A program made the translations under genes and the position numbers. DNA of 64,000 bases. Origin: Litoditis marina (lineage: Eukaryota > Nematoda > Chromadorea > Rhabditida > Rhabditidae). Shown one piece after another: positions 26,539 through 38,600 of the stretch; the stretch's first letter is position 1; each line of letters starts with the position of its first letter. The notes beneath the pieces are model-generated. The model saw only the letters and a list, made by a program, of their open reading frames with translations, ran no database searches and had not been told where the DNA came from. The stretch covers positions 37,905,279 through 37,969,278 of the forward strand of contig OZ038434.1 in NCBI GenBank assembly GCA_964036275.1. Direction: 5' to 3'.

Positions 26539-27214
26539 GAATGCTCATTCAAGATCCACATAATCTGTTCAAGCTCTCATAAAATGGAACCACAGCACAC
26601 TGCGCACAATGAACAACGAAAAGTAGAAGAGGAACTGCAACGAGCTTTAAGATAAAAGATCAAACTGAGACAACTCGATGGATGTCATTTTCTCAGTAGA
26701 ATGTCCAACCCACACCTGTGTTTTCGAAATTCTACTACTGTCAGAGACGCAGAGGATGATTGAAAGTGAATGGATATTGATTTCTTGGACTTTTGTGCCA
26801 CACCGTCAGAAAAATGGGCATTCATCCCAACCCCCCCCCCCCCCTATAAAGCGGCTAGAAGAAAGGTGTCCAAGGCATGAAATGGCTTAAAGTGGTAGTG
26901 GACCGATTGGTTCAAACTCCAAACGTCCGGGCTAACGAATAAGTCTGCGGTTAGTAACTTTATTCCAAATTTTTTGAGGCCGCTGGGCGGCCGCTGTCGG
27001 AAGACATTTTAATATAATCATGAATCATTGACAACACACTATATGTCAATTTGCACAACGATACAGTTCTCACTCTTCTAGCTCTCTTTTCCGAATCTCA
27101 AAAATCCGTTCAGGAGTTTTTTTTAGAAAATTGCACATAAAAGATAAAGCCACTTTTGAAAATCCGCAACATCGCAATTGAGAACTAATATGAGAGAAGT
27201 AAAGTAGCGAGTCG
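26539..27214. other. Intergenic, no supported gene; poly-C tract
   Basis: Contains a 15 to 17-base C run near 26829-26845 and a GC-rich GGCCGCTGGGCGGCCGCT patch near 26981. The open frame 26678-26890 crosses the poly-C run and is not credible. No exon with good splice sites was seen. Confidence 0.5.
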
Positions 27215-27221
27215 AACCGCA

Positions 27222-27320
27222 TCAACCCTTCCACCTACCGGCAGGTTCGATGGGGAGTGGAGGAAATGTGCCCGGAGTGAACACCAGACATGCTATCTCG
27301 GTGATGTCCTCGCCGGCTAG
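27222..27320 (-). pseudogene. Third C6-like terminal exon, cut by a Helitron
   Basis: Read on the minus strand this encodes AGEDITEIACLVFTPGTF and then a Pro-rich end with AGRWKG and a stop. It aligns to the end of exon B of the two tandem copies (AGEHITEIGC..., GGWKRG). It is much more diverged than those two are from each other. Its 5-prime side stops where the Helitron-like element begins at about 27321. It is a truncated remnant of an older family member. Confidence 0.7.
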
Positions 27321-28560
27321 TCACCTTACTATATATAATCGTATTTGTGTACCGCACTTTTTTTGCCTTTGAACTATATATAATCGTATATGTGTACCGC
27401 ACTTTTTTTGCCTTTGATTTCCCTCAAATTCACATTATAGATGCTACCCAACATGACTATGTATAAAAAGTGGGAGGGCAGAAAAAATATTGATCCATTG
27501 ATTTTTGGTGAACAAATATATGAAAAAACGATGACGTCATCGATTTCATTGTGAGCGAATGGCTGAATGAAACTTGATGAATTTTTTATAACATAAATGA
27601 ACATTACGAGTGGACAACATATTCCGACCAGAACCTCTCAGTACCATTTATCGATTAATGGCAGTGGTTTGAAAAAAAAATAGAATTGATAATAACGCAC
27701 TTTTTTTGTCGATGATTTCCTTCAAACTTTGCATGTGGATGCTGCCTAACATAAAAACCTGATGGAAACTGACAGATAGTGGAAAAGTTGATTTATTGAT
27801 TTTTGGCGAACGATAATGTGAAAAAACGATGACGTCATCGATTGCGTTCTGAGCGAGTGGCTGAATGGAATTCGCCTAAAACTTGATAACATAAATGAAC
27901 AACAACGATACAAAAGTACGTGCTGATGAAAATTTGATACTACCATTTATCGATTGGTGACGACGGTTTCAAAAAAATTTAGAAGTCAAAACAAGGAAGT
28001 CGGCCGGTTGCAACTTTCAGAAAAAATCGTCAATAAGTAAAAACATCCACTTGGTGAGCAATGCTTAAAACTTGGTGCAAACGTTGCGAGCCTAAGCTGG
28101 TTAAATTTTTTTCGTAAATTTTGACGTTTTTGGCTGTTTTTCCAGCGTAAAACCAGAACTGATGTAACAGTGGTCCGTGCTGTCATAGTATGGGTTTGCC
28201 GACTAGAGACAACACTTTTGTTAATAGTTGGTCAAAAATAATATCCATCCGTTTTTGACCTTTGACCTTGCCTAAGGGAGGTCAAAAATTCAAACAGGAT
28301 ATAATTTTTTTTCTCCCGACCTTTTCAAGACAAGCAGTGGTCATGATTTATCGTGAATTTTTTTTCGAAAAATATCAATCCATTCGCGAGTTATCAGGGT
28401 TTCAATGGAAACCCGTACTATGTACGGCGCACCTAGACCTCCATTTAAGCTATATTGCAACTAACTTTCTGAGGTTCACTACGGCTCTCTAAATGATCGT
28501 GAAGATATGAAACTTCCAGGATATGATGGGGCGCGCGGCGGGAGCCGCGCGACCGGCTAG
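27321..28560 (+). mobile_element. Helitron-like non-autonomous element A
   Basis: Starts TCACCTTACTATATATAATC and ends with a perfect hairpin CGCGCGGC-GGGA-GCCGCGCG (28532-28551) followed by ACCGGCTAG, the TC start and hairpin-plus-CTAG end expected of Helitrons. No Rep or helicase coding is present. Inside, a 45-bp segment is repeated at 27329 and 27374, and two related blocks of about 310 bp each contain CGATGACGTCATCGAT. It inserted into the C6-like remnant at 27222-27320. Confidence 0.8.
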
Positions 28561-29665
28561 TCACCTAGTCATATATAATCGTATAGGCGTAACGCACTTT
28601 TTTTGCCTTTTATTCCCCTCAAATTCACATCATAGATGCTACCCAACATGTCCACGTACAAAACGTGAAAGGGCAGAAAAAATATTGATCTATTGATTTT
28701 TGGTGAACGAAAATATGAAAAACGATGACGTCATCGATTTCATTGCAAGCGATTGGCTGAATGAAACTCAATGAGATTTTGATAACATAAATGAACAACA
28801 AGTGTGGACAACATATTTTGACCAGAACCTTTCAGCACCATCTATCGATTGGTGGCAATGGTTTGAAAACAATTTAGAATTGAGAGTGCCGCACTTTTTG
28901 TTGTCGATGATTCCCTTCAAACTTTGCATGTGGATGCTGCCCAACATGTAAACCTACTGGAAACTTCGGCCGGTTGCAACTTACAGAGAAAAACGTCAAT
29001 TAGGGAAAACATTCACTTAGTGAGCTGTGGTCACAGCATAGTCAAAAGCTTGCGAGCCTAAGTTAGTTCAATTTTTTTCGTCGATTTTGACGTTTTTTGG
29101 CTGTTTTTCCAGCATAAAACCAGAACTAATGTATCAGTGGTCCGTGCAGTCATGGTATGGGTTCGCCAACTAGGGACAACACTTTTGTTAATAGTTGGTC
29201 AAAAATAATATCCATCGGTTTTTGACCTTTGACCTTGCCTAAGGGAGGTCAAAAATTCAAAAATGACCAGAACAAAATTCATGCCGATCTTTTTAAGACA
29301 AGCAGCAGTCATAATTAAAATATCCATCCATTTGCAAGTTATCAGGGTTTGAATGAAAACCGTACTATGTACGACGCACCTAGACCTCCATCAAAGCTAT
29401 ATTGCAGCTAACTTTCTGGGGTTCACTACGGCTCTCTAAATGATCGTAAAGATATGAAACTTCCAGGATATGATGAGAAGAGCATCACTGCTCATCTACC
29501 AAAAAACCAGGGATCGAAGATCAAAAATCAAAAATTTCGTATCAGATGTCAGAAGCTCTGAAAACTATGAGATAACAACAACAGATCGAGAAGGAATTAA
29601 GAGGGAAGTCTGGGGGTCCAGCCCCAGCTAGCGGGGCGCGCGGCGGGAGCCGCGCGACCGTCTAG
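28561..29665 (+). mobile_element. Helitron-like non-autonomous element B, joined head to tail to A
   Basis: Starts TCACCTAGTCATATATAATC immediately after the CTAG of element A. It ends with the same hairpin (29637-29656) followed by ACCGTCTAG and then a T. The interior is clearly homologous to A (GCACTTTTTTTGCC, ACGATGACGTCATCG, CTTCCAGGATATGATG) but diverged, so A and B are not a fresh tandem copy. No coding capacity. Confidence 0.8.
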
Positions 29666-30419
29666 TCACTAGATATCATATTCTTGGAGATCACTCAGAG
29701 AATTGAACATGATAGAAAAAATAATAATTATTGCGTAACAACCGGCATCTTCGAATCTCAGAGTTCGCAGAATAAAGAAAGAGCGGACATTGACAACAGT
29801 TGAACAGTGCCTACTGTCAGTAGTTCAAATAAAGAATAATTGTTGATACTGGAGAAGGAAGTCGATTGAAGTTGGCCAAACGTGATCAACTACAGCTATT
29901 CAAAATGAGGAGTGCCATTTTATCAAGATGAGGGTAGCGATAACTGTGAAATGACCAGATTGAAATGTCAAACTGTGTAATTCATGCCGACCTTGTTAAG
30001 ACAAAATTTTTAGGGCATTTGACTGCATGTAGCCCTCAGCGGAGATTCATTTGTAATAGATTTGCTCTTCAGATAACAGTTAACGGGCTCTTGTTCCCAA
30101 AAAATACAAATCTAATGTGATCCGCTCGCTAAAACTCAAAACTTGGAGCAAGTTTACAAACAAAGTGGTTCATTACTGAATCGGAATCCTCTTCTTTGAG
30201 AGGTAACAGTAGGTACAAAGTTGAAGGTTTGCAGGTTGGATGAAAACCGGATACTATTTCACTGCCACTTATGAAAATTCACAAAACAATACTTGATTCA
30301 TCAAGCATGTGGAAATTAAGTAGGCAGCATATCCCGCGGTTCGCCTAATCAACTGCAACCAATTAAATAACACGTAACTTATCCCGCCCAGCAACCAAAG
30401 AGACGTGCGCAGGCGACAA
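29666..30419. other. Intergenic, no gene seen
   Basis: AT-rich sequence between two Helitron-like elements. No exon, RNA gene or inverted repeat could be supported. It was checked for the missing tail of gene 2 (EGF end and fibrinogen exons) on the minus strand, and none was seen. Confidence 0.5.
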
Positions 30420-30848
30420 TCTACTAATATAAAACCGTTGCTTGGTGTGTTTGTGTGTATGAGGCAAATTGTCCTTTTGGTCGAGAAACAGAGAAGAAAT
30501 GAACCTTTGCGCTCTATGTTGAGGAGAACTTTCGCGCTCTAAGTTAAGGAGAACTCCCGCGCTCTATGTTAAGAAAAACTTCCGCGCTCTATGTTTAGGA
30601 GAACCTTTGCGCTCTATGTTGAGGAGAACTTTCGCGCTCTAAGTTAAGGAGAACTTTCGCGCTATGTTAAGGAAAACTCCCCCCCGCGCTCTATGTTAAG
30701 GAGAACTCTCGCGCTCTATGTTCAGGACAACTTTCGCGCTCGAGGACTTTTCAAAGACGAAGAATATGAAAAAAAAAACTTCTCGACGCAACCACCGGCC
30801 TAGACTCATCAAGGGAGGGACCCGGGCGTAGCCCGGGGTACCTTCCCT
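30420..30848 (+). mobile_element. Short Helitron-like element with internal minisatellite
   Basis: Starts A^TCTACTAATATAAAACCG and has a terminal hairpin CCCGGGC-GTA-GCCCGGG (30821-30837) followed by GTACCTTCC; no clear CTAG is seen. Between them lie about nine units of roughly 26-28 bp based on GCGCTCTATGTTAAGGAGAA (30509-30745). Non-autonomous, no coding. Confidence 0.65.
30509..30745 (+). repeat. Minisatellite, GCGCTCTATGTTAAGGAGAA unit
   Basis: About nine head-to-tail units with alternations such as CTTTCGCGCTC and CTCCCGCGCTC, wholly inside the Helitron-like element at 30420. Unit length varies by a few bases, and one unit carries a CCCCC expansion. Confidence 0.85.
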
Positions 30849-31306
30849 GTGAAGCATATTTCAGTTGACTCAAATTGTCGAAAGGAAGACAGCTTGTGTT
30901 GTAAGAAGCAAAGCTAGTCACAAATAACAACTACCAATCGTGTGTGGTCGCTTTCATCTGTATGATCACATGATTGTTGTTTGATAATGGTAACTTGTGG
31001 CAAATGTAGTGTGAAGAGTAGAATGTTTGAATAACTGATTGGGTAGATTATTTCGGATTATTTTATCCATGGAAAGTGTATTCTAGAAGATTATTTTCCG
31101 AAAATCCCATGTTGCTTATCTGCACAAACAGTTTTGATAGTAATGAGATTATTCTAATATGAACACAGCTGAGGTGTAGTTGAAGCTCGATATATGTTTG
31201 TTGATAAATAGAAAATCTGTATTTCGTGAAGTTTTGATACAACTTCTGCACGTACCGGCTGTTTTTCTGCATGTTCCTTGTTTTTTGTCGGCATTGCACG
31301 ACCTGG

Positions 31307-32972
31307 CGCTGTAGCAATCCCCTCATACCTCGTGAGGTCACCTCATGAGCTAACTCACCAGCTACCTCACGAGCTTACCTTATGAGGTTACTATGCTTAA
31401 CCATTGTAAATTTGAAAACTGGTGAGCTACTTGGGAAGTAGCTCACCAAGTTTTTACGCGCAGTTTTGCTGACCAGTAAGCTGGCGAGGTGCGCAGCAGC
31501 GAGACAGTGTGCCATTTTGAGAGGACAGAGGGGCGAAAAGCGCCACACGATCAAATCAACGAAGAGCACGTTTTGTTGGTGAGGTGCTGGTGAGGTGAAC
31601 CAGCTTCGTTTTTTCTTTTCATGTTGAAGTTTCTCATTGTTGTGTTCATTAATCCGCACTACTAAACTACTTTTTTGTTTCTTTTAACATACTTTTTCTC
31701 AAATAGTATGTTTCGGCCAATTATGTTTCTGCATTTCGAATGTAATTATGTATAAATAGATTTCAAATAGGTTTCGTTTTTCTCGCTAATCGTGTTTCAT
31801 CAAGAAAAACTAAATTGTTCTAGACATTTGAAAAGTGCGAGATTGGATTGTGCATTCTCCATTCCCGTTGACTTATTGACATCCTTTTCTATATTCCATT
31901 CAGTTCAATCTTGAAAGTTAATTCTTTTCAATTTCTTTTTGTTTTTCATATAAATTCTGCTAGATATATCTCAAAAGCTATATTTTCAGCTCGGGACTGC
32001 AAGATAATATGGTTGGAACAATCACAGTTTTGAAGATTGTGAGAGTATGAAGAAGGAAGCTCGAAATATTTTGATAGTTGTTTGGTGTTAGTATAAAATG
32101 GGTATTTATTCAATGAATAAAAGAGTGTTCATTTCAATTTCTTCATTTTCACTTGTCAGTTGTGAGAATTTCGGTTCCATGTTTCTTATGGTAGTGAATG
32201 TATTCCTAAAGCATAGCTAACACTACTAATATACTTTGTTTCTTTCGCTTTGAGACTTGTTGACATTTCTCAAAAATGTAAATGCCGCATGAACCGGTAT
32301 ATCACGCCTTCCATCTCTTTTGAAAACGTGTCAGATCAGCGCGATGGCTAGTGAGTCGGACTACCTGGACTGAGGTCGCCGGTTCGAATCATCCAGTTGA
32401 ATATTTTTTCACATACTTCGCCAATATATGAATAATTCGTATAGAAATGGTTTATAGTTCAAAGTTCAACTATAGTTGCAAAAACTCATTCTCGTTACTG
32501 ATTATTCAATGGAAATTATTCAAAATGGAAAATTTCTATACAAATCATTCATACAGAAATGTGTCAATATGAATGTTTCATATGAGTTTCTCAAATTGAA
32601 AATTTGAATTATTATTCATGAGTACTAAATACGTTGCCTTCATGAAAAGTGTGAATAAATGCGTCAAATCGGGTTTTCCTCTTAAATTGTAGCATCTTAA
32701 TTTCTCTCACAGAGATTTTTCATAAACGTGTGTTGGTGCTAGTATGTGTAAGATGTTCGAAAATCTTGGCTTTATATATTTAGTTTTGTTCGATAGACAA
32801 CATTTGGTGAATACAGTTTGCTCTCACTTTTAAATTCAGTGTGAAAAAGTAAGTATTGATCGAAAAACTGGTGAGCTGACGAGGAGCTCGTCAGTTCCTC
32901 ATGAACCTCGTGAGTAGACCTCACGAGGTTCACTCATGAGATCTTACCAGTTTTGGAGGGATTGCTACAGCG
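31307..32972. mobile_element. 1.67-kb TIR DNA transposon inserted in gene 2 exon 18
   Basis: The ends are CGCTGTAGCAATCCCTC and its reverse complement. They are flanked on both sides by CCTGG (31302-31306 and 32973-32977). Removing the insertion and one CCTGG restores an 86-bp exon, exactly the length of gene 1 exon 18, with an open frame (QCQDPR then SCNADKKQG). Subterminal regions on both sides are full of CCTCGTGAGG / CCTCATGAG motifs. There is no transposase; it is non-autonomous. The 5-bp target duplication could fit several superfamilies and I do not assign one. Confidence 0.9.
32339..32398 (+). other. tRNA-like module inside the exon-18 transposon
   Basis: TGGCTAGTGAGTCGG resembles an A box, and GGTTCGAATC, 33 bases on, is a good B box. 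Acceptor pairing is poor, so this is not a working tRNA. It may be a SINE head or tRNA pseudogene captured by the transposon. Confidence 0.5.
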
Positions 32973-33231
32973 CCTGGGATCCTGGCATTGGTCGATCTCC
33001 GTACAAGTGTACCTCAAATCGCAAAACGAAATCACAGGAAATAATCATTCTATTCTGGGAAAAAAACAACGTAGCACAGTATGAGCTTACTTGAAGAGAT
33101 TGAGTATTGAACGCTCATACAAAACCACACTATTGGATTTTATTGTCTCAGTGTTAACATGTGCTTCGAACAGTCGACGTAATTTAGAAACCAACATAAA
33201 CATCTTCACGGAAGAACTTCCAAATTCTTAC

Positions 33232-35399
33232 CCGTCTCCAGCGAAACCAGGAAGACACAGACAGGCCATGTCACTGGAGGCGTCCGTACCACAGAAGCCA
33301 TCGGTCGAGCACTTGTTCGGCTTAACGTTAAGATGTAATTTCACATGGAAGCGGCATCGCTCATGTCTAGTTCTAGGATGGAGATAACTTTCAGGTTTTG
33401 TTCTATATTTTGCTCTCTCTCCTTCTTTTTGTTCTGGCCTCCATCATTCTCATTGCTCTTCTACATGTTTATCTCATCTCTTTCCTTTTTCTCTTGCTTA
33501 CATCTTGTCACAGTAATCCATAGAGAATGAGGTTTAAAGTAATAACGCTACACAAATACACTTGGGAATTTGATCAGAAAAAAACGCAGTTTACTTCTAC
33601 GAGGGAAATGATTATTGTGAACTAAAATGATTATAGAATGATAGAATGATTCATTGTGTTCGCATCGTCCCGTCTCCGGTCGAATTAACTACGTTGGCGC
33701 CATTCGATATAGTGGCCCCGCAACGATTGCCTTGCGCAATTACCAATGGCTGGTTGACTTGTTGCAATTGGATTTAGTGATAATTTTACCCAGAAATTCC
33801 GCATATTTGTCATAATCTCCGAGTAAAATTGAACTGTATCTTCTTTACAATCGTTTTATTTGCTCTGTTTTTTACATGATTGACACATTCATCATGATTG
33901 CAAAACCATAAACTTATTCAATGTCATCATAAACTTTGGGTAAGGAACAGAACTTTCGGCACTAGTCAAGACCCATTTTGCTTGAGACTCTATTTTAAAT
34001 ATATTATAACAACTATTTTTGCGTTTTTCAATTCACTTTTGAACGAACATGTGATTCATCACCTCATCTATTCTATTTGTTATACATCGGTGCTTACCCA
34101 ATTTATAGTGAGATAGACAGTACTCTTCCGCCTTTCCGTTGGCGAAGACTATATTCATGCTGCAGACCGAGAGAATAAGAGTAATAGGTTAAAGTTGCAT
34201 TTGTTTATAATGCGAACACTACTTCAGTGCTCTAATTGTTTTGAAGTCAGACAAACGTACCTAACGTACATACAGACTTAGATTATTTCACGCGGAATTC
34301 CCAAGCAAATGTTGCAATATACACGACGCGTACGACGCGCTTGTTTAAATTGACCCATATCAGCTCTCTGGCATCTCAGTTTGCTTGCCGGTACACTTTA
34401 AGTATCAGAAAACAATATATTCGTGAAGCTCACCTCGCTGGTTACACTACCATTCATACACTGGCTTTTCACTTGACAGTCATAGCTCAGGACGGCTCGC
34501 TTGGCTGTTCACGACAAAAACGACTGAATGTCATATTCTACATGAAACACAAACCAGAGAACTCACTGTTTATTCTATCGAGGTTTTGTCGTTCATTAAT
34601 TCATTGAATTTTTTGACTATGACAAACCAAACTGCGAGTTGTTTAGAGGAGCTGGTTTCAACTGAGTCATTGTGGCGACACAATGACTTGAACGGTCCGA
34701 AATCGGTCGTTTTGCCAATCACTCCACTTTTCGATGCTTTGTGCGCACGCATTTAACCTGTTCACCGCTCAAACATACGCATCTATTGATGATTCAACTA
34801 ACCCGGGAACGAGTTTCCATTTTCATCAGTACAACCACAATCTTCGATTGGAATACAAGTCAGCTTACTGGTGACGGTGTTATCAACCACATAGCCGTCG
34901 TCGCAAGTACAACCCTCAGAACACGCTGAAAAAACGAACATTTCTTTAAAAATGAAGTGCTTTTGACTTCGTGCTTTGCGTAGCTTTCGTGTTGCTGACT
35001 GTAGGCAAAATTGTTGTTGTAAACTGCTTGCGCCATAACGCGAGGTGAATATTTCGTGGTGTTCACTTGGTTGAAATGAGCTGTTAGCGAAATGCTCCTT
35101 TTTTTTGAGATTGTTGTGATTTAATGATATATGTTGCCCGCTCTCATTGCGTTCGTTAAATGATTCCGTTGCATTATTATCGAAGCTTGTAAGTTGGAAA
35201 AATAGTTGAGATAGACCCACAACACCGCTTGAAAATATCTAGGTTCAAAAATTATACAACTTGCGTTGATCGCAGAAATCGGGAGCGATCGACTCCGCAC
35301 AGGTGGCAGGGCACGATGATTTGCACGAGGAATAGTGAGAGTTAAGAGGACAGGTGAGTTCACATTTGACCTGCTCACGCCACGCTCCGAGATCAGTGT
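33232..35399 (-). CDS. Gene 2 exons 14-17: TIL domain and EGF domain
   Basis: Exon 14 (CELTCPLNSHYSSCKSSCP) is two codons shorter than in gene 1. Exon 15 (CSEGCTCDDGYVVDNT, then DCGCTDENGNSFP) is almost identical to gene 1. Exon 16 reads AVLSYDCQVKSQCMNGSVTS. Exon 17 reads CSTDGFCGTDASSDMACLCL. The phase conflict between exons 14 and 15 seen in gene 1 is present here too. Confidence 0.78.
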
Positions 35400-35693
35400 C
35401 TAAAACACAATAACTCTCAAAGAGAATAAATGAGACCTAGTTGTGGTTCATTCTGCAAACGGCAGAAACTTTTTATGTAAAAAAAAAAGTGAAAAAAAAA
35501 ACGGATTAGTGAATCACACGAGACAGATATAACTAAACGAGGTTCATAGGCTAGTGCTGGAATGAAGTCATATTGATGCTGCACTTAAACCGTCACGTAC
35601 TCTTTAGACATTGAATGTCTGGAAATCTATAACTTGTGTCTTTTCTTCGCTTGTCTTGTCTTGTAAAACCTTGTAAAAAAAATTGTGACCCAC

Positions 35694-38600
35694 TTGGCAC
35701 GATTGACATGCAGTCTTCCACGAAATCGGATAAAACTTCGCATTTGATGTCTTTGTGACACATGTCAAATCTACATGATTCTAATCGGTCCTGAACAAAA
35801 CAGTACCATCTTTGACTTTAGAATATGTTTAGCATTGCAAAAAAAAAATAATTTCTTGCAGGTTTCATGCTGAGCATAAAAGGTTCCATGCTCACTTGCT
35901 CAGCATGTGATAACCAAACATCGAAGTTAAATGGCATAATTGACGCGAAACCTTTGATGATTCTCTAACTTGTGCCTGCTTACTTGAAATCACTGAATAT
36001 ATAACAGTTATAAAACAACCATCGAACATGAAGTCAGATGTGAAAGTCACTAGCTACATCGAAAACTATTATGTTGTAATTTGATAATGTGAAAAATAGA
36101 GCAAAATGGATGAAAACGTTTCACAAAATCAAGAACTTGGATCTACGATTGTGTATCGCACTATGATTAATTTGGCTAAATTTCTGAGTTGAACAAAACT
36201 GAGTTCTGCGCTTGAATTGTTGCGTTCATAAAACAATGTATGTCCGATACGTTGAAAATTTGTATATGAGTCACATTATCTCAGAATTGTAGGCTACAGC
36301 TCGGCGTCAACACGATATCTCAGTTTTTTTTCTCTTCTACATATAAGTGTGACTTCAACCGTATGAACATGAATGAACACGTTCCGAATTGAAAACCAAA
36401 AACCATGTTCTGAAACAGAAAACAACATAATAAATTTTAACCCGTGAGCGACCAACTTATCGTACAGCTTTCAATTAAACGCACCAATACAACACTTCTT
36501 CCCATTTTTTCACAGGGTCCAAACGGTCCTTCACCTTTGGATGCCAGAGAAATTGGCTGACACAGCGAGTGTTTGCTTGTATCCTGAATAATCTAAGTTT
36601 CGGAGAATTTTTCTCAGTAGTCTTTCTTTGAAGGAGAGCAGAGTGAAAAAGCTAGTTCAGGTGCCCAGGGTACCTAAATATAACGTTGCACACTCCAAAA
36701 CAGACTAAAAACCAACTTAAACATGTGAACCGTAGGCGAATTACGTTTAATAGTTTGAGTTTGACGGAAGGAAATATATTATCTCTCGAGCAGCTATTTT
36801 ATAGTAACTTTGCTTTTCGCGTTTCTCCGTTCATTCGTCTTTTTTTCTTTTTTGCTTTCTCCGTTCATTCGTCTTTTTTTCTTTTTTAGTCTTTTTTGCT
36901 TGATATCTTTCAATTTCTGATCAATTCACATTCGCACGTTTCTTCACGGTTCATTGAATTGATTAACAACATTTTCAACATTTTCATAAATTTCAAATTG
37001 TTTGAAACTTAATTACTTAATTTGAAATTTATGTAAACTTCAAAAAACTTACCAATACTTTTCTCTCTTTCTCCACCTAGTTGGAATGCCTGCTCCTATT
37101 TTGAATGTGAAAATGTTACGTGGTAAATTTCGAGTAACTTATTTACATTTACAATATACAATATGACAATTGTGATTGTGTTCATTCTTATTATGAATAA
37201 TTTCCTGATATGTCTGTTAAAGACTGTTTTGTCCGAGTTTTTTCTAATTTTTTTTCAGAGCCACTTTTTTTCAGAGCTATTAAGTGTTAGTTCGATTGTT
37301 TCAACCTAACAATAAAACCAACATTATAATGATTATCAGTTTGGTTGTATCAATATACTTATAACTACATACCATCATTATAAAAACAAAATAACGTACG
37401 CAGTTATTTGGTAAGTCTGTGATTTCATCGGCCGTAAGACATTGTCTTTCGTCGTTGCGCAACTGCCTGAAGTCCTCCGTGATCCATGTGTCGAGGGCCT
37501 TTATCAACACCTTTGGGCGGACACCAATTAACTTGGTCACGGAGTAGATCGAACCGTTTCTGAACTATCGTTTGTGTTTTATCTATGCACATTGAAGACA
37601 ACAACATTTCGTGCATTCGTGCAACCTGTGTCCCGGGGTGCTTCGCGGCGTGGTACAATCTGGGTTAGCGGATGATCACGTTAAAGAAGGACGCTTATGT
37701 GGTCAAGTCCCAACGCTACAGTCCTTCAAACTGCAATACATTTTTCAATTCCAGTTCGGAGGACCGTTGACACGGAATTGGTCCACAAAATCGTCCTGCT
37801 TTAAGAAAAATGTATCCACATTTCACTTGCTGTCCCTTTGGTTAGAAAAGTTCTCTCCATCTGCGGGCAGGGTTTTCTTGCTTCACCCTCTAGGGATCAT
37901 GGAAATTCATTCAAGTGTTTGTTTTGTTGGTGTTCACAACCCTGGTAAATTAGTAAATGAAGTGGCAGTATTCTATGTTGATATAGGCGAAATTCCCACA
38001 ATTGAAACTGCAGAGGAATAATTGTGAATGTTATGAGAACAACAGTGAAGCATTCAGGATTGCCTCATCAGAGTAGCCCCAATTCGTTAACTTCATCTTT
38101 GCTTTGTAGTGATGCGGTTCTGGACTCTCATGTTTGGAAGGTTGAGAAAACAAAATCAAATCAGAGAGCGAATACGCAGTAGCCAACCTAAAAAAACTGG
38201 AACACAGCAGTTCGCGCTTTGTGCGGTTCAGGTTTTATTCTACTTGACAACTACATACATTGCACAATAAAGAGGTACAGTTGTTCGAAGCGCATTTGGT
38301 GTTGATTAGTTTCTTACACATGACAATCCTCCGCTCTATTTCAAAAACTTTTTCTCGGAAGTCGCCCAGAGAAAACTAGGTAGCATACGTGAATGAGAGA
38401 AATTCCACTGTCGAAAATTATCACCCTAGATGTACCTGGCAACTATATCGTCATCGTAACTTCCGTCGATATTGCCGGCTAAACCGCAGAGAGTCCCCTT
38501 GCCGCGGAACTCCGGTGTATCAGGGACCTGGAACAAGACAACACTGGGAGTTACAGTTGAATGCTGTATGTGACCGGCATTTTTCGCCAACCTGAGCAAT

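Noticed and set aside
26678..26890. 70-codon plus-strand open frame with a poly-Pro run
   Set aside because: The Pro run comes from a poly-C microsatellite, and there are no splice or family signals.
30509..30745. Regularly spaced repeats considered as a CRISPR-like array
   Set aside because: Units are contiguous with no unique spacers and lie in a Helitron-like element in a eukaryotic genome.
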